64,000 bases of DNA from an uncultured Clostridia bacterium (GCA_947624215.1 CANQJJ010000001.1:40895-104894); one strand, 5' to 3'. Numbered from the stretch's first letter, positions 26,484 to 38,005 are shown. Program-made: numbers and translations. The notes: generated by a model not told the origin, from the letters alone.

Positions 26484-28811
26484 TTAATCCTTCTTGGGTC
26501 TGGTCAATAGGTAATAGCACAGACCGAAGACAACGATGCCGAAGAAGAAGATGACGGGAACAATGACGTAAGTCGCGAGTGCGCTCGGATCGGTGAAATC
26601 AATGTTCACGCCAAGGGCCACAATGAGCGTCACAATCACGGTGAGCGTATAGGCGACGACTGCATTGATGAGGATGGGCGCCTTTCTGCGGATGGAACGT
26701 TCCCCGTAGCGGTTTGCATAGGCGAGTCCCGTCACGAGCAGGAGCGCGACCCCTGCACACCAGATGAAGTAGGGGTAGAACGTGGGCAGTCCGTATTGTG
26801 CCTGCATTCCGAAGGCCACCGCGCCCTCGACGACGCAGATACAGAACACGACGATCGCACTCAGGAAGAGCGCTTTCCCCTTGTGGACGATGCTGAACGA
26901 TTCCTCGTTTGCTTTCTGTGCCGTCTTGCCGCCCGCAGTCGTGATGCGGATGCCATCGTGTGCCGCCTGCGTTTGGATGTCGTCGAAGTGGATGCCCGAG
27001 AGTTCCTGTGCCTGCGTTTCGGCGGCGGGCTCGGACGGCCGGCTGTCGGCAGTCCCTTCATAGATCCCCGAAATGATCTTGCGGTAATCCTCGTCGGATT
27101 GCACGGAAGGAGAGGAGGAGGGATCGCCCGTATCGGGGGCGGGAGGGGTGTAATGCGAGAAACCGTCGGGGGCCTGCGGTTGCGGCTGTGCGGGCCCGCT
27201 CACGAGATCCAGATAGTTTTGGTGGATGAGCTGTTGCTGTCTCTCGTCGAAGACGGCCTGCTGTTCTTTGATGATCGCCTCGCGCTGTGCATTCAGCTCT
27301 GCTGCATGCTCGGCCCGTTCGGAGACGATCTGCTCTTCCCGCTGGCGGATGACGTCTGTAAGACGCACCGTCTCATTGCGGTAGTAGGCCTCCGTCTGGC
27401 GAAGCTGTTGCTCTTGCGTTCTGAGCCCGTCCTCCTGTTCGCGGAGTTGGCGTTCCCGCTCTTGCAGGGTCTGTTCCATCGTGCGGATCTGCTCGTCCCG
27501 TGCCTGCAAGGTCTCCTCGATCTCCTTGGTACGGCGGATATTCTCCCGGCTTTCCGCTTCGGCCTCCTGCCGTCTGTTTTCGTAGCTGTCTTCAAAGTCG
27601 CGGCGGCGCTCTTCGAGCTCTTCGTCGAGGATACGCCGTCTCTCCGCCTCTTCGTCGTCAAGGATGCGGCGGCGCTCTGCCTCCTCGTCCTCCAGCGCTC
27701 TGCGGCGTTCGGCCTCTTCAGCCTCATAGGCGCGCTTACGGTCGTTTTCCTCTTCCTCTGCGGCCTTGCGGCGCTCCTCGAGCTCCTCGTCGAGGAGACG
27801 GCGGCGTTCGGATTCTTCGGCGTCCATTGCTTCGCGGCGGGATGCCTCCTCGTCGGCAAGAGCTTCCTTGCGGGAGGTCTCCTCCTCGTCGAGAATACGG
27901 CGTCGCTCGTTTTCCTCCTGCTCGATTGCCTGTTTGCGGGAGGCCTCTTCCTCTTCGAAGAGACGGACGCGTTCGTCGAATTCAGCCTCTTCGGCTGCAG
28001 ACGCCGCATCCTCCGCCTCCTGCTGTTGCAGGTAGAGAAGATGTTCGCTGTGCGTCGCCTCGAGCTGTTTTTCCCGTTCGTCAAGCGCGCGCTCCCGCTC
28101 GGCGAGTTCGTGTTCCCGCCAACCGCGTTCGGTGAGATAGGCGGCGCTCCTCGCGCGCATCTCCTCCTCGAAGCGCTGTTTCTCTTCCTCGAAAGCCTGC
28201 CGTTCCTTGGCCATCTCGGTTGCGCGGTCCTCATATTCCGCCTCGATACGCTCCCGCTCGGCGCTGTCGTCGAAAGAGGGCTCGTAGTCGAGCTCTTCAT
28301 CGTCTTCGCCGCGTGCGGTCACGCGGGAGGTCGAACTCCTCAGAACGCGCATATCCACGGCGGTGGGGGCGGGGTTGCTGAAATCGAACACGCGATCTGA
28401 GATCAGCGAGTCGATGACCGTTCTCGAATATTCCCACTCGGTGAGATTTTGCTCGGCGATCTCCTTGCCGAGCTCGGTGAGGGAGAAATATTTTCTTCTG
28501 CCGCCTCCGACAGAACCTCCCCAATAAGACGAAATATACCCGTCCTTTTCGAGGCGCTTCAAGGCACTGTAAAGAGAGGGCTGTTTCATGCTGTACTGCC
28601 CATGGCTCTTCCGCTCGATCTCTGCGATGATGGCGTATCCGTATTTGTCGCCGTCGTAGAGCGCGCGGAGGATGATGGTATTGATATGGCCGCGGATGAG
28701 GTCGGAGGAAATGGACTTTTCTTCTTTCGTTTCCTTGTCCTTTCCCTCGGTCGCCTCGTTCTCCGGCTCTTCCTTCCCGCTTTCTTCGTCGGGAGTGAAT
28801 TCGTCGTCCAT
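26484..28811 (-). CDS. PadR-type winged-helix protein fused to a long hendecad-repeat helix and C-terminal 4-TM domain (putative membrane-tethered DNA-binding protein)
   Basis: PadR-like IRGHINTIILRALYDGDKYGYAIIAEIERKSHGQYSMKQPSLYSALKRLEKDGYISSYWGGSVGGGRRKYFSLTELGKEI; ~400 aa charged helix; TMs LFLSAIVVFCICVVEGAVAF, YFIWCAGVALLLVTGLAY, LINAVVAYTLTVIVTLIVALG, VIVPVIFFFGIVVFGLCYYLL; AGGAGG RBS. Confidence 0.88.
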   Translation of the reverse strand: MDDEFTPDEESGKEEPENEATEGKDKETKEEKSISSDLIRGHINTIILRALYDGDKYGYAIIAEIERKSHGQYSMKQPSLYSALKRLEKDGYISSYWGGSVGGGRRKYFSLTELGKEIAEQNLTEWEYSRTVIDSLISDRVFDFSNPAPTAVDMRVLRSSTSRVTARGEDDEELDYEPSFDDSAERERIEAEYEDRATEMAKERQAFEEEKQRFEEEMRARSAAYLTERGWREHELAERERALDEREKQLEATHSEHLLYLQQQEAEDAASAAEEAEFDERVRLFEEEEASRKQAIEQEENERRRILDEEETSRKEALADEEASRREAMDAEESERRRLLDEELEERRKAAEEEENDRKRAYEAEEAERRRALEDEEAERRRILDDEEAERRRILDEELEERRRDFEDSYENRRQEAEAESRENIRRTKEIEETLQARDEQIRTMEQTLQERERQLREQEDGLRTQEQQLRQTEAYYRNETVRLTDVIRQREEQIVSERAEHAAELNAQREAIIKEQQAVFDERQQQLIHQNYLDLVSGPAQPQPQAPDGFSHYTPPAPDTGDPSSSPSVQSDEDYRKIISGIYEGTADSRPSEPAAETQAQELSGIHFDDIQTQAAHDGIRITTAGGKTAQKANEESFSIVHKGKALFLSAIVVFCICVVEGAVAFGMQAQYGLPTFYPYFIWCAGVALLLVTGLAYANRYGERSIRRKAPILINAVVAYTLTVIVTLIVALGVNIDFTDPSALATYVIVPVIFFFGIVVFGLCYYLLTRPKKD
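27531..27959 (-). repeat. About 13 tandem 33-bp (11-residue) coding repeats, consensus xDEEEAERRRx
   Basis: FEEEEASRKQA/IEQEENERRRI/LDEEETSRKEA/LADEEASRREA/MDAEESERRRL/LDEELEERRKA/AEEEENDRKRA/YEAEEAERRRA/LEDEEAERRRI/LDDEEAERRRI/LDEELEERRRD/FEDSYENRRQE/AEAESRENIRR. Confidence 0.9.
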
Positions 28812-28835
28812 GCGTTTCCTCCTGTTATTTACATT

Positions 28836-28864
28836 ATTATACACGATTTGGCAGCATTTGTCAA
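28836..28864 (-). promoter_or_regulatory. Promoter of the PadR-TM gene
   Basis: Minus strand TTGACA-17-TATAAT, perfect consensus. Confidence 0.9.
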
Positions 28865-28876
28865 GAGTTGCGAAGT

Positions 28877-28893
28877 ATTATGTGTGACATAAT
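28877..28893. promoter_or_regulatory. Palindrome ATTATGT-GTG-ACATAAT upstream of the PadR-TM promoter
   Basis: 7-bp perfect arms; same core as 22786 and 37971. Confidence 0.65.
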
Positions 28894-28951
28894 TGCAAAT
28901 TTTTTTAGAAAAAAATACATTTTTTTAGCGGATACGGCATAGATAGAGAGC

Positions 28952-30019
28952 ATGAAGAGCTTGCGGGGGACGGCGATCGTCATCGGCGGAACGATCGGGG
29001 CGGGTTTCATTTCGGGAGCGGAACTCGTCCGCTTTTTTCATACACGCTCCTTTCTCGTCCCCGTTCTCGTCTCATCGCTTCTCTTCGTGCTCTTTTCCGC
29101 CCTGCTCCTCTCGGTGGGGAGACGCCACGGAGGATACGACGCGGCCATGCGGGCACTCTTCAAGCGGGGGGCGCCCTTTTTGGAGTGGACGATCGCGCTT
29201 GCGTCCCTCGTGCCGTGCGCGGGAATGCTTGCGGGGCTTGACGCGCTGCTTCCCGCTTGCCGTCCTCTCCTCTCCCTCACAGGGCTCGGGTTATCCTACC
29301 TTGTCCTCCGCCGCGGAACGCGCGGGATCTCGGCCGTCAATTTTCTGCTTGTCCCCGTTTTGCTCTGTTTTGTATTTTGGAGCGGCAGGGGAGAGAAGGC
29401 GTTTTTCTATCCCGTGGGCGGAGGGGATGGCTGGGGCGGGGCCGTTCTGTATGCCTCTTTGAATGCGTTTTTGCTCCTCCCCGTACTGCTCGACGCGGGG
29501 GCGGACGTGCCGCATCCCTTTCTCGCCTCGGCGCTTGCGGGGGTACTCATCGCGGCGGGTGCGGCGACCATCCTCGGCTGTATCTACCGTGAGGGCGCAG
29601 GGGCGCTCGGTGCGGAGATGCCGTTTTTGTATGTCATGCGCGGCAAGAAAGTCTTTTCGGCCGCCGTTGCGCTCGCGATCTTCACTTCTCTTGCGGCGTC
29701 GCTCTTCCCGCTGTTGCAGACCGTCAGGGATGTTCCCGGCAAAAAAAAGTACGCCGCAGAGGGCGGTGTGCTCCTTGCGGCGTTTTTATTTTCACGGCTC
29801 GGACTTACGGACATCGTGACATATCTCTATCCGGCCGAGGGGGTGTTGGGGCTTGTATTGGTCTCACTCTGTGTTCTTAACGAGTATTTTTTCGAGAAGA
29901 ACAACAAGAAAGTACATCCCGGCGGCGAGCAGGCACAGGATCGCGGTGGCGCTCATGACGAGGTCGAGTTTGAACACCTGTCCGCCGTAAACGATGAGGT
30001 AGCCAAGCCCCGCCTTTGA
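28952..30019 (+). CDS. YkvI-like multi-TM membrane protein
   Basis: GTAIVIGGTIGAGFISGAELVRFF and about 10 hydrophobic helices; last ~45 residues overlap the opposite-strand permease. Confidence 0.7.
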   Translation: MKSLRGTAIVIGGTIGAGFISGAELVRFFHTRSFLVPVLVSSLLFVLFSALLLSVGRRHGGYDAAMRALFKRGAPFLEWTIALASLVPCAGMLAGLDALLPACRPLLSLTGLGLSYLVLRRGTRGISAVNFLLVPVLLCFVFWSGRGEKAFFYPVGGGDGWGGAVLYASLNAFLLLPVLLDAGADVPHPFLASALAGVLIAAGAATILGCIYREGAGALGAEMPFLYVMRGKKVFSAAVALAIFTSLAASLFPLLQTVRDVPGKKKYAAEGGVLLAAFLFSRLGLTDIVTYLYPAEGVLGLVLVSLCVLNEYFFEKNNKKVHPGGEQAQDRGGAHDEVEFEHLSAVNDEVAKPRL

Positions 30020-30679
30020 GACGATGTATTCGCCCATGATGGACCCGATCCACGCCATGCCGACGTTGACTTTCAGCATGGAAATAAAGGAGGGCAGGGA
30101 GGAGGGGATCACGAGTTTGGTGAGCATTTGCAGCTTGCTCGCGCCCATGGAGCGCAGGAGGAGCTGTTTATTTTTGTCTGTCGCGATAAAGGCGGACAGC
30201 ATGTGCATGATGGCGACGATGATGCCGACGAGCACCGTCATGAAGAGGATGGCGCGGCTTCCCGTGCCGAACCACACAATGATGAGGGGGCCGAGCGCGA
30301 TCTTGGGGAGCGCATTGAGGACGACGATATACGGCTCGAGCGTCTCGCGGAGGAGGTCGCTCCACCACAGTGCGAGCGCGATCCCATAGCCGAGGATGAC
30401 GGCGATCGCAAAGCCTGCGAGCGTCTCCCAGAGGGTCACGCCGATGTGGTAAAAGAGCGAGCCGTCGTTGTAGAGCGAGGCGATGGTCTGTGCGATCCGC
30501 GAGGGGGAGCTCATGATGAAGGGATCCACCCAGCCCGTTGCCGTGACGAGTTCCCACAGCCCGAGCAGAAGGGCGAGCAAGCCGACGCGTAAGGTCCAGA
30601 CGAGGATGCCGTGATGGCGCCGCCTGCGCAGATAGGCGAGATGTTCGCCCGAGACTTGTTTCGTTTGTCTGTTTTTCAT
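29864..30679 (-). CDS. ABC transporter permease (nitrate/sulfonate/pyrimidine-type, SsuC/ThiX-like)
   Basis: BPD_transp_1 pattern SMGASKLQMLTKLVIPSSLPSFISMLKVNVGMAWIGSIMGEYI. Confidence 0.88.
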   Translation of the reverse strand: MKNRQTKQVSGEHLAYLRRRRHHGILVWTLRVGLLALLLGLWELVTATGWVDPFIMSSPSRIAQTIASLYNDGSLFYHIGVTLWETLAGFAIAVILGYGIALALWWSDLLRETLEPYIVVLNALPKIALGPLIIVWFGTGSRAILFMTVLVGIIVAIMHMLSAFIATDKNKQLLLRSMGASKLQMLTKLVIPSSLPSFISMLKVNVGMAWIGSIMGEYIVSKAGLGYLIVYGGQVFKLDLVMSATAILCLLAAGMYFLVVLLEKILVKNTE

Positions 30680-31413
30680 ACGTTCAGTTCCCTCCATAGT
30701 ATTTCGAACCAACGTGAAAATCCGCTCTCTTCCCGCCTTTTGAGCGGGTTTTTTATCTCCCCGAAGTCGAGTTCATGGGCATAAGCGACATGGGCGGGGC
30801 GCTTGGAGAGGACGAGGATGCGGTCGGCGAGCGAGACGGCTTCGGAAATGTCGTGCGTGATGAGCACGGCCGTCTTGCCCTCACTGCGGATGATCTCCGA
30901 GACGTCTTCGGTGACATTCAGCCGCGTTTGGTAGTCGAGTGCGGAGAATGGCTCGTCGAGGAGCAGCAGATCGGGGTCGGGTGCAAGCGTACGGATGAGG
31001 GCGGCGCGCTGTCGCATCCCTCCCGAGAGTTGCGAAGGATAGCTCGCGAGAAAGTCGCCGAGGCCGTATTTTACGGCGAGATCGCGTGCACGTTGTCTGT
31101 GGCTGGCGTCGTCTTCCTTCATGATCTCGAGCGGAAGGTAGATATTCTTCTCAATTGTGCGCCAAGGAAACAGTTCGTCCCGCTGCAACATGTAGCCGCA
31201 GTTTCCCACGCGCTCCACCTGTCCCGCAGAGGGTCTGAGAAGGCCTGCCGCGAGGGAGAGAAGGGTGGTCTTCCCGCAGCCCGAGGGCCCGATGATGGCC
31301 ACGAATTCTCCCTCGGAGACGCTGAATGTGAGATGCTGTGCCGCGACCGTCTCCTCCCGCGGTGTGTGGTAGATGAGCGTAACATCGGAAAATCTCAGAA
31401 TTTCCTTTTTCAT
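30676..31413 (-). CDS. ABC transporter ATP-binding protein (SsuB/TauB-like)
   Basis: Walker A GPSGCGKTTLL, LSGGMRQRAALIRTL, LLLDEPFSALD. Confidence 0.92.
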   Translation of the reverse strand: MKKEILRFSDVTLIYHTPREETVAAQHLTFSVSEGEFVAIIGPSGCGKTTLLSLAAGLLRPSAGQVERVGNCGYMLQRDELFPWRTIEKNIYLPLEIMKEDDASHRQRARDLAVKYGLGDFLASYPSQLSGGMRQRAALIRTLAPDPDLLLLDEPFSALDYQTRLNVTEDVSEIIRSEGKTAVLITHDISEAVSLADRILVLSKRPAHVAYAHELDFGEIKNPLKRREESGFSRWFEILWRELNV

Positions 31414-31446
31414 ATGCGCTTCCTTTTGCGTGATTTGCAGATGTGT

Positions 31447-32445
31447 TTATTTGTTCAGTTCCGCATAGACGCCTTTGACGTAGCTGTTGTCGACGAACAG
31501 CCCGAAGTCTGCCCGCGAGGGGAGCTCGCCTGCCGCGTCGATGATGTCTTGCAGGCGGTCGAAGCTGGGTTCTGTCATCGCCATATCCGTCACCCAGGCG
31601 TCGATGGATTGGTAGCTCCTGATGCTGGTCGTGATGGAGTCGTAGGAGGTGGAGGGGAACTGTTTGAAGAGGTATTCGGCGATCTCCGCGGGCTCGTGAT
31701 GCTGTGCATAGTCGACGGCTTTGAGCATAGCGCGGAGGAAGCCCTTGACGGTGTCCTCGTGCTTATTGAGCCACGAACGCTTGGCGATGAAGCTCGTATA
31801 GGGCACTTCGCCGCCCGCTTCCCCGACGGCCGCCACGATATATCCCTTGCCGGCGGCCTGGTATTCGGAAGCCGTGGGCTCGAACATCGTGCAATATTCG
31901 GCCGTGCCTGCCTCGAATGCGCTCGTCATGAGGTTGAATGCGACGTCGAAGTTGAGCTTGTAATCGGTGACATTGTGTTCTTTGAGGATGTATTCGAAGG
32001 TCATCGCGGGAACGCCGCCGCGGCGCCCTGCCAGGATCTCTTTCCCTTGGAGGTCGGTCCACTTGAAGGTCGCCGCCTCATCCTTGCGTGAGACGAGGAA
32101 AGAGCCGTCGCGTTTCGTGAGCTGGCCGAAGACGGTGGGGATATCCTGCGAGCCGCCGAGTGCCACGTAGAGGGCCGCCTCGGGGCCGCAAAAGCCGATG
32201 TCGGCGTCGCCCGAGAGCACAGACGCCATGACGGCATCCGCGCCGCCTCCGTTGGTGAGTTCTATCTTGATGCCTTCCTCTTCGAAGAGCCCCATGGAAT
32301 CTGCGAGATACATGGGAGCATAGAAGACGGAATGCGTGACTTCGTTGATGCGGACGGTCGTGAGGCCGTCGCCGGTCTCTCCGCAAGCGGAGAGGGGAAG
32401 GAGGGCGAAGAGCGCCGCTCCGAGCACTGCGAGTAGTTTTTTCAT
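31447..32445 (-). CDS. ABC transporter substrate-binding lipoprotein (NMT1/SsuA-like)
   Basis: Lipobox LLPLSACGE; VTHSVFYAPMYLADSMGLFEEEGIKIEL; GDADIGFCGPEAALYVA. Confidence 0.88.
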   Translation of the reverse strand: MKKLLAVLGAALFALLPLSACGETGDGLTTVRINEVTHSVFYAPMYLADSMGLFEEEGIKIELTNGGGADAVMASVLSGDADIGFCGPEAALYVALGGSQDIPTVFGQLTKRDGSFLVSRKDEAATFKWTDLQGKEILAGRRGGVPAMTFEYILKEHNVTDYKLNFDVAFNLMTSAFEAGTAEYCTMFEPTASEYQAAGKGYIVAAVGEAGGEVPYTSFIAKRSWLNKHEDTVKGFLRAMLKAVDYAQHHEPAEIAEYLFKQFPSTSYDSITTSIRSYQSIDAWVTDMAMTEPSFDRLQDIIDAAGELPSRADFGLFVDNSYVKGVYAELNK

Positions 32446-32476
32446 ATATTCACTCCGTGAAAAATAAGAATAATAT

Positions 32477-32506
32477 ATTCTATGTGCGGGGCGGATTTAT
32501 TGACAA
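32477..32506 (-). promoter_or_regulatory. Promoter of ABC transporter operon
   Basis: Minus strand TTGTCA-18-TAGAAT. Confidence 0.65.
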
Positions 32507-32528
32507 CGCCTGAAAAAGGGAGTATAAT
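32500..32528 (+). promoter_or_regulatory. valS promoter
   Basis: TTGACA-17-TATAAT. Confidence 0.9.
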
Positions 32529-32558
32529 GTACAGGATACCATAAGCAGGAAGAAAGCC

Positions 32559-35189
<2,631 letters not shown>

Positions 35190-35283
35190 TCTACCGCGCG
35201 TGCCGGATATGTTCCGCCGCGCGTTTTGCGTTGTACAACACATGAAAGCGTCGTTTCGATACAGAAAATTAAGGGAGGGAAAC

Positions 35284-37905
35284 ATGAAGGATTTTATCGT
35301 ACAGGACGAAGATTCGCTCAAAATGCTCTTGTCGCGCGTCCGCGCCGCCCAGCGGAAATTTGCGAAATACACGCAGGAGCAAGTGGACGAGATCTTCTAC
35401 CGTGCGGCACTTGCCGCGAATAAGGCGCGCATCCCGCTCGCAAAACTTGCCGTCGAAGAGACGGGCATGGGCGTCGTGGAGGATAAGGTCATCAAAAATC
35501 ACTTTGCCTCCGAATACATCTACAATGCGTATAAGAATACGAAGACCTGCGGCGTCATCGAACACGACGAGGGATTCGGCTACACGCGCATCGCCGAGCC
35601 CATCGGGGTGCTTGCAGCCATCATTCCCACCACGAACCCGACCTCTACGGCCATCTTCAAGTGTCTCATCTCCCTGAAGACGCGCAACGGGCTCATCATC
35701 TCGCCGCACCCGCGGGCAAAGCGTTCCACGATCGAAGCGGCGCGTATCGTGCTCGAAGCCGCCGTCGAGGCAGGGGCGCCCGAGGACATTATCGGCTGGA
35801 TCGACATGCCGACGGTCCCGCTCTCGGGCATGGTCATGCACGAGGCAGACATGATCCTCGCAACGGGGGGGCCGGGGATGGTCAAAGCGGCCTACTCTTC
35901 AGGCAAACCCGCGCTCGGCGTCGGTGCCGGGAACACACCCGCCGTTGTCGACAGTTCGGCAGACATCCGCCTCGCCGTCTCCTCCATCTTGCAGTCCAAG
36001 ACCTTTGACAACGGCATGATCTGCGCTTCCGAGCAGTCCGTCATCGTGCTCACCGATATCTATGACGCTTTCAAGGCGGAAATGCAACTGCGCGGGGCTT
36101 ACATTCTCTCGCCCGAGGAGTGCGAGCGTGTGCGGAAGACCATCATCATCAACGGCGCGCTCAACTCGCGGATCGTCGGGCAGAGCGCTCCGACCATTGC
36201 AAAACTCTCGGGGTTTGAGGTCCCGCAGAACATCCGCGTGCTCATCGGCGAGGTGGAATCCGTCGATCTCAGCGAGGAGTTTGCACACGAGAAACTCTCT
36301 CCCGTGCTCGCCATGTACCGCGCGAAGAACTTTACGGACGCCCTCAATAAGGCAGACCGCCTCGTGTCGGACGGCGGCCTCGGGCATACTTCCTCGCTGT
36401 TTGTGGACGTCGTCAAGTGTGCAGACAAGGTGGAGCGCTTCCGTGAGCGGATGAGAACGTGCAGGATCGTCATCAATTCGCCCTCGTCCCACGGCGGCAT
36501 CGGCGATCTGTATAACTTCAAGTTCCCGCCGTCGATGACGCTGGGTTGCGGGAGCTGGGGCGGCAACTCCGTCTCAGAAAACGTGGGTGTCAAGCATCTC
36601 ATCAATATCAAAACAGTTGCGGAGAGGAGAGAAAATATGTTGTGGTTCAGGGCTCCCGAAAAAGTATATTTCAAGCGCGGCTGCCTCGGCGTTGCCCTCA
36701 GGGAGCTCGAAGAGGTCTATCACAAGAAGCGCGCATTCATCGTCACGGATAAATTCCTGTTCGAAAGCGGATTCACAAACCGCATCAAGGATATCCTGCA
36801 CGAGGAGGGCATCGGGTATGCGGAATACTTCGACGTCACGCCCGATCCCACCCTCGCCTGTTCGATGGAGGGCGTCGAGCGGATGAGAAGTTTCGATCCC
36901 GACGTCATCATCGCCGTCGGCGGCGGCTCGCCCATGGACGCCGCCAAGATCATGTGGGTGCTCTACGAACACCCCGAGGCCGATTTCGAAGACATGGCGA
37001 TGCGGTTCTCGGATATCCGCAAGCGCATCTATACCTTCCCGCACATGGGAGACAAGGCCCTCTTCGTCGCCATTCCCACGACGGCGGGCACGGGCAGCGA
37101 GGTGACGCCGTTTGCCGTCATCACCGATGAGAAGACGGGGACCAAATACCCGCTCGCTGACTATGAGCTCATGCCCGACATGGCCATCGTCGACGCCGAC
37201 CTCATGATGAATATCCCCAAGGGACTCACGTCCGCCTCGGGCATCGACGCCGTCTCCCATGCGCTCGAAGCGCTCGTCTCGGTGATGGCGACCGAGTTTA
37301 CGAGCGGGATCGCCAAGGAGGCCTTAAAACTACTCTTTGAATATTTGCCGCGTGCTTACAGCAACGGGGCAAACGACGCCATAGCGCGAGAGCGCGTCGC
37401 CAATGCCGCGACCATGGCGGGGATGGCGTTCGCGAATGCCTTCCTCGGCGTCTGTCACTCCATGGCGCACAAGCTCGGTTCCTACTTCCACATCGCACAC
37501 GGCGTCGCCAATTCGCTCATGCTCGAAGAGGTCATCCGCTTCAACAGTGCCGAAGCTCCCGCGAAGATGGGGACCTTCCCGCAATATGCCTACCCGCAGG
37601 CACGTGCCCGCTATGCCGAGGCCGCCCGTGCGATCGGGCTCACGGGAGGGGACGACGGCGAGCTCGTGGAGGCATTGATCGCAAAGCTCAAGGAATTGCA
37701 GAGGGCTATCGGCCAGCCCGAGACCATCGCCGACGCCTTGAAGGGGAAATTCACCGAGGAGGAGTTCCTCGAAAAGCTCGACCAAATGACGGAAGACGCC
37801 TTCGACGACCAGTGCACGGGTGCCAATCCAAGATATCCGCTCATGGGGGAGATCAAGGAGATGTACCTGAATGCCTACTACGGCAGAGAGAACAGAAAGG
37901 CCTGA
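35284..37905 (+). CDS. adhE: Bifunctional acetaldehyde-CoA/alcohol dehydrogenase
   Basis: N-terminal ALDH (IIPTTNPTSTAIFKCL, FDNGMICASEQSVIV) and C-terminal Fe-ADH (GGGSPMDAAKIMW, GVCHSMAHKLGSYFHIAHGVAN). Confidence 0.96.
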   Translation: MKDFIVQDEDSLKMLLSRVRAAQRKFAKYTQEQVDEIFYRAALAANKARIPLAKLAVEETGMGVVEDKVIKNHFASEYIYNAYKNTKTCGVIEHDEGFGYTRIAEPIGVLAAIIPTTNPTSTAIFKCLISLKTRNGLIISPHPRAKRSTIEAARIVLEAAVEAGAPEDIIGWIDMPTVPLSGMVMHEADMILATGGPGMVKAAYSSGKPALGVGAGNTPAVVDSSADIRLAVSSILQSKTFDNGMICASEQSVIVLTDIYDAFKAEMQLRGAYILSPEECERVRKTIIINGALNSRIVGQSAPTIAKLSGFEVPQNIRVLIGEVESVDLSEEFAHEKLSPVLAMYRAKNFTDALNKADRLVSDGGLGHTSSLFVDVVKCADKVERFRERMRTCRIVINSPSSHGGIGDLYNFKFPPSMTLGCGSWGGNSVSENVGVKHLINIKTVAERRENMLWFRAPEKVYFKRGCLGVALRELEEVYHKKRAFIVTDKFLFESGFTNRIKDILHEEGIGYAEYFDVTPDPTLACSMEGVERMRSFDPDVIIAVGGGSPMDAAKIMWVLYEHPEADFEDMAMRFSDIRKRIYTFPHMGDKALFVAIPTTAGTGSEVTPFAVITDEKTGTKYPLADYELMPDMAIVDADLMMNIPKGLTSASGIDAVSHALEALVSVMATEFTSGIAKEALKLLFEYLPRAYSNGANDAIARERVANAATMAGMAFANAFLGVCHSMAHKLGSYFHIAHGVANSLMLEEVIRFNSAEAPAKMGTFPQYAYPQARARYAEAARAIGLTGGDDGELVEALIAKLKELQRAIGQPETIADALKGKFTEEEFLEKLDQMTEDAFDDQCTGANPRYPLMGEIKEMYLNAYYGRENRKA

Positions 37906-37925
37906 ATCCGATTCGATCTCAATGG

Positions 37926-37952
37926 AAAAAGCGGGAAAATCTCCCGCTTTTT
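37926..37952. terminator. Intrinsic terminator after adhE
   Basis: AAAAAGCGGGA-aaatc-TCCCGCTTTTT. Confidence 0.9.
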
Positions 37953-37970
37953 GTTCATTTTACGATGTAT

Positions 37971-38005
37971 TATGTCAGACATACTTGCAATTTATGTCAC
38001 GCATA
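37971..38005. repeat. Two tandem copies of TATGT-N3-[AG]CATA
   Basis: TATGTCAGACATA (37971-37983) and TATGTCACGCATA (37993-38005) between two terminators. Confidence 0.6.

Noticed and set aside
26796-28400. 534-aa plus-strand frame opposite the PadR-TM repeats
   Set aside because: Mirror of the hendecad repeat (Leu/Phe-rich translation), no promoter or RBS; the minus-strand frame has both.
32446-32558. Riboswitch or T-box before valS or the NMT1-type transporter
   Set aside because: Only 113 bp, fully occupied by two promoters and RBSs; no room for a leader aptamer.
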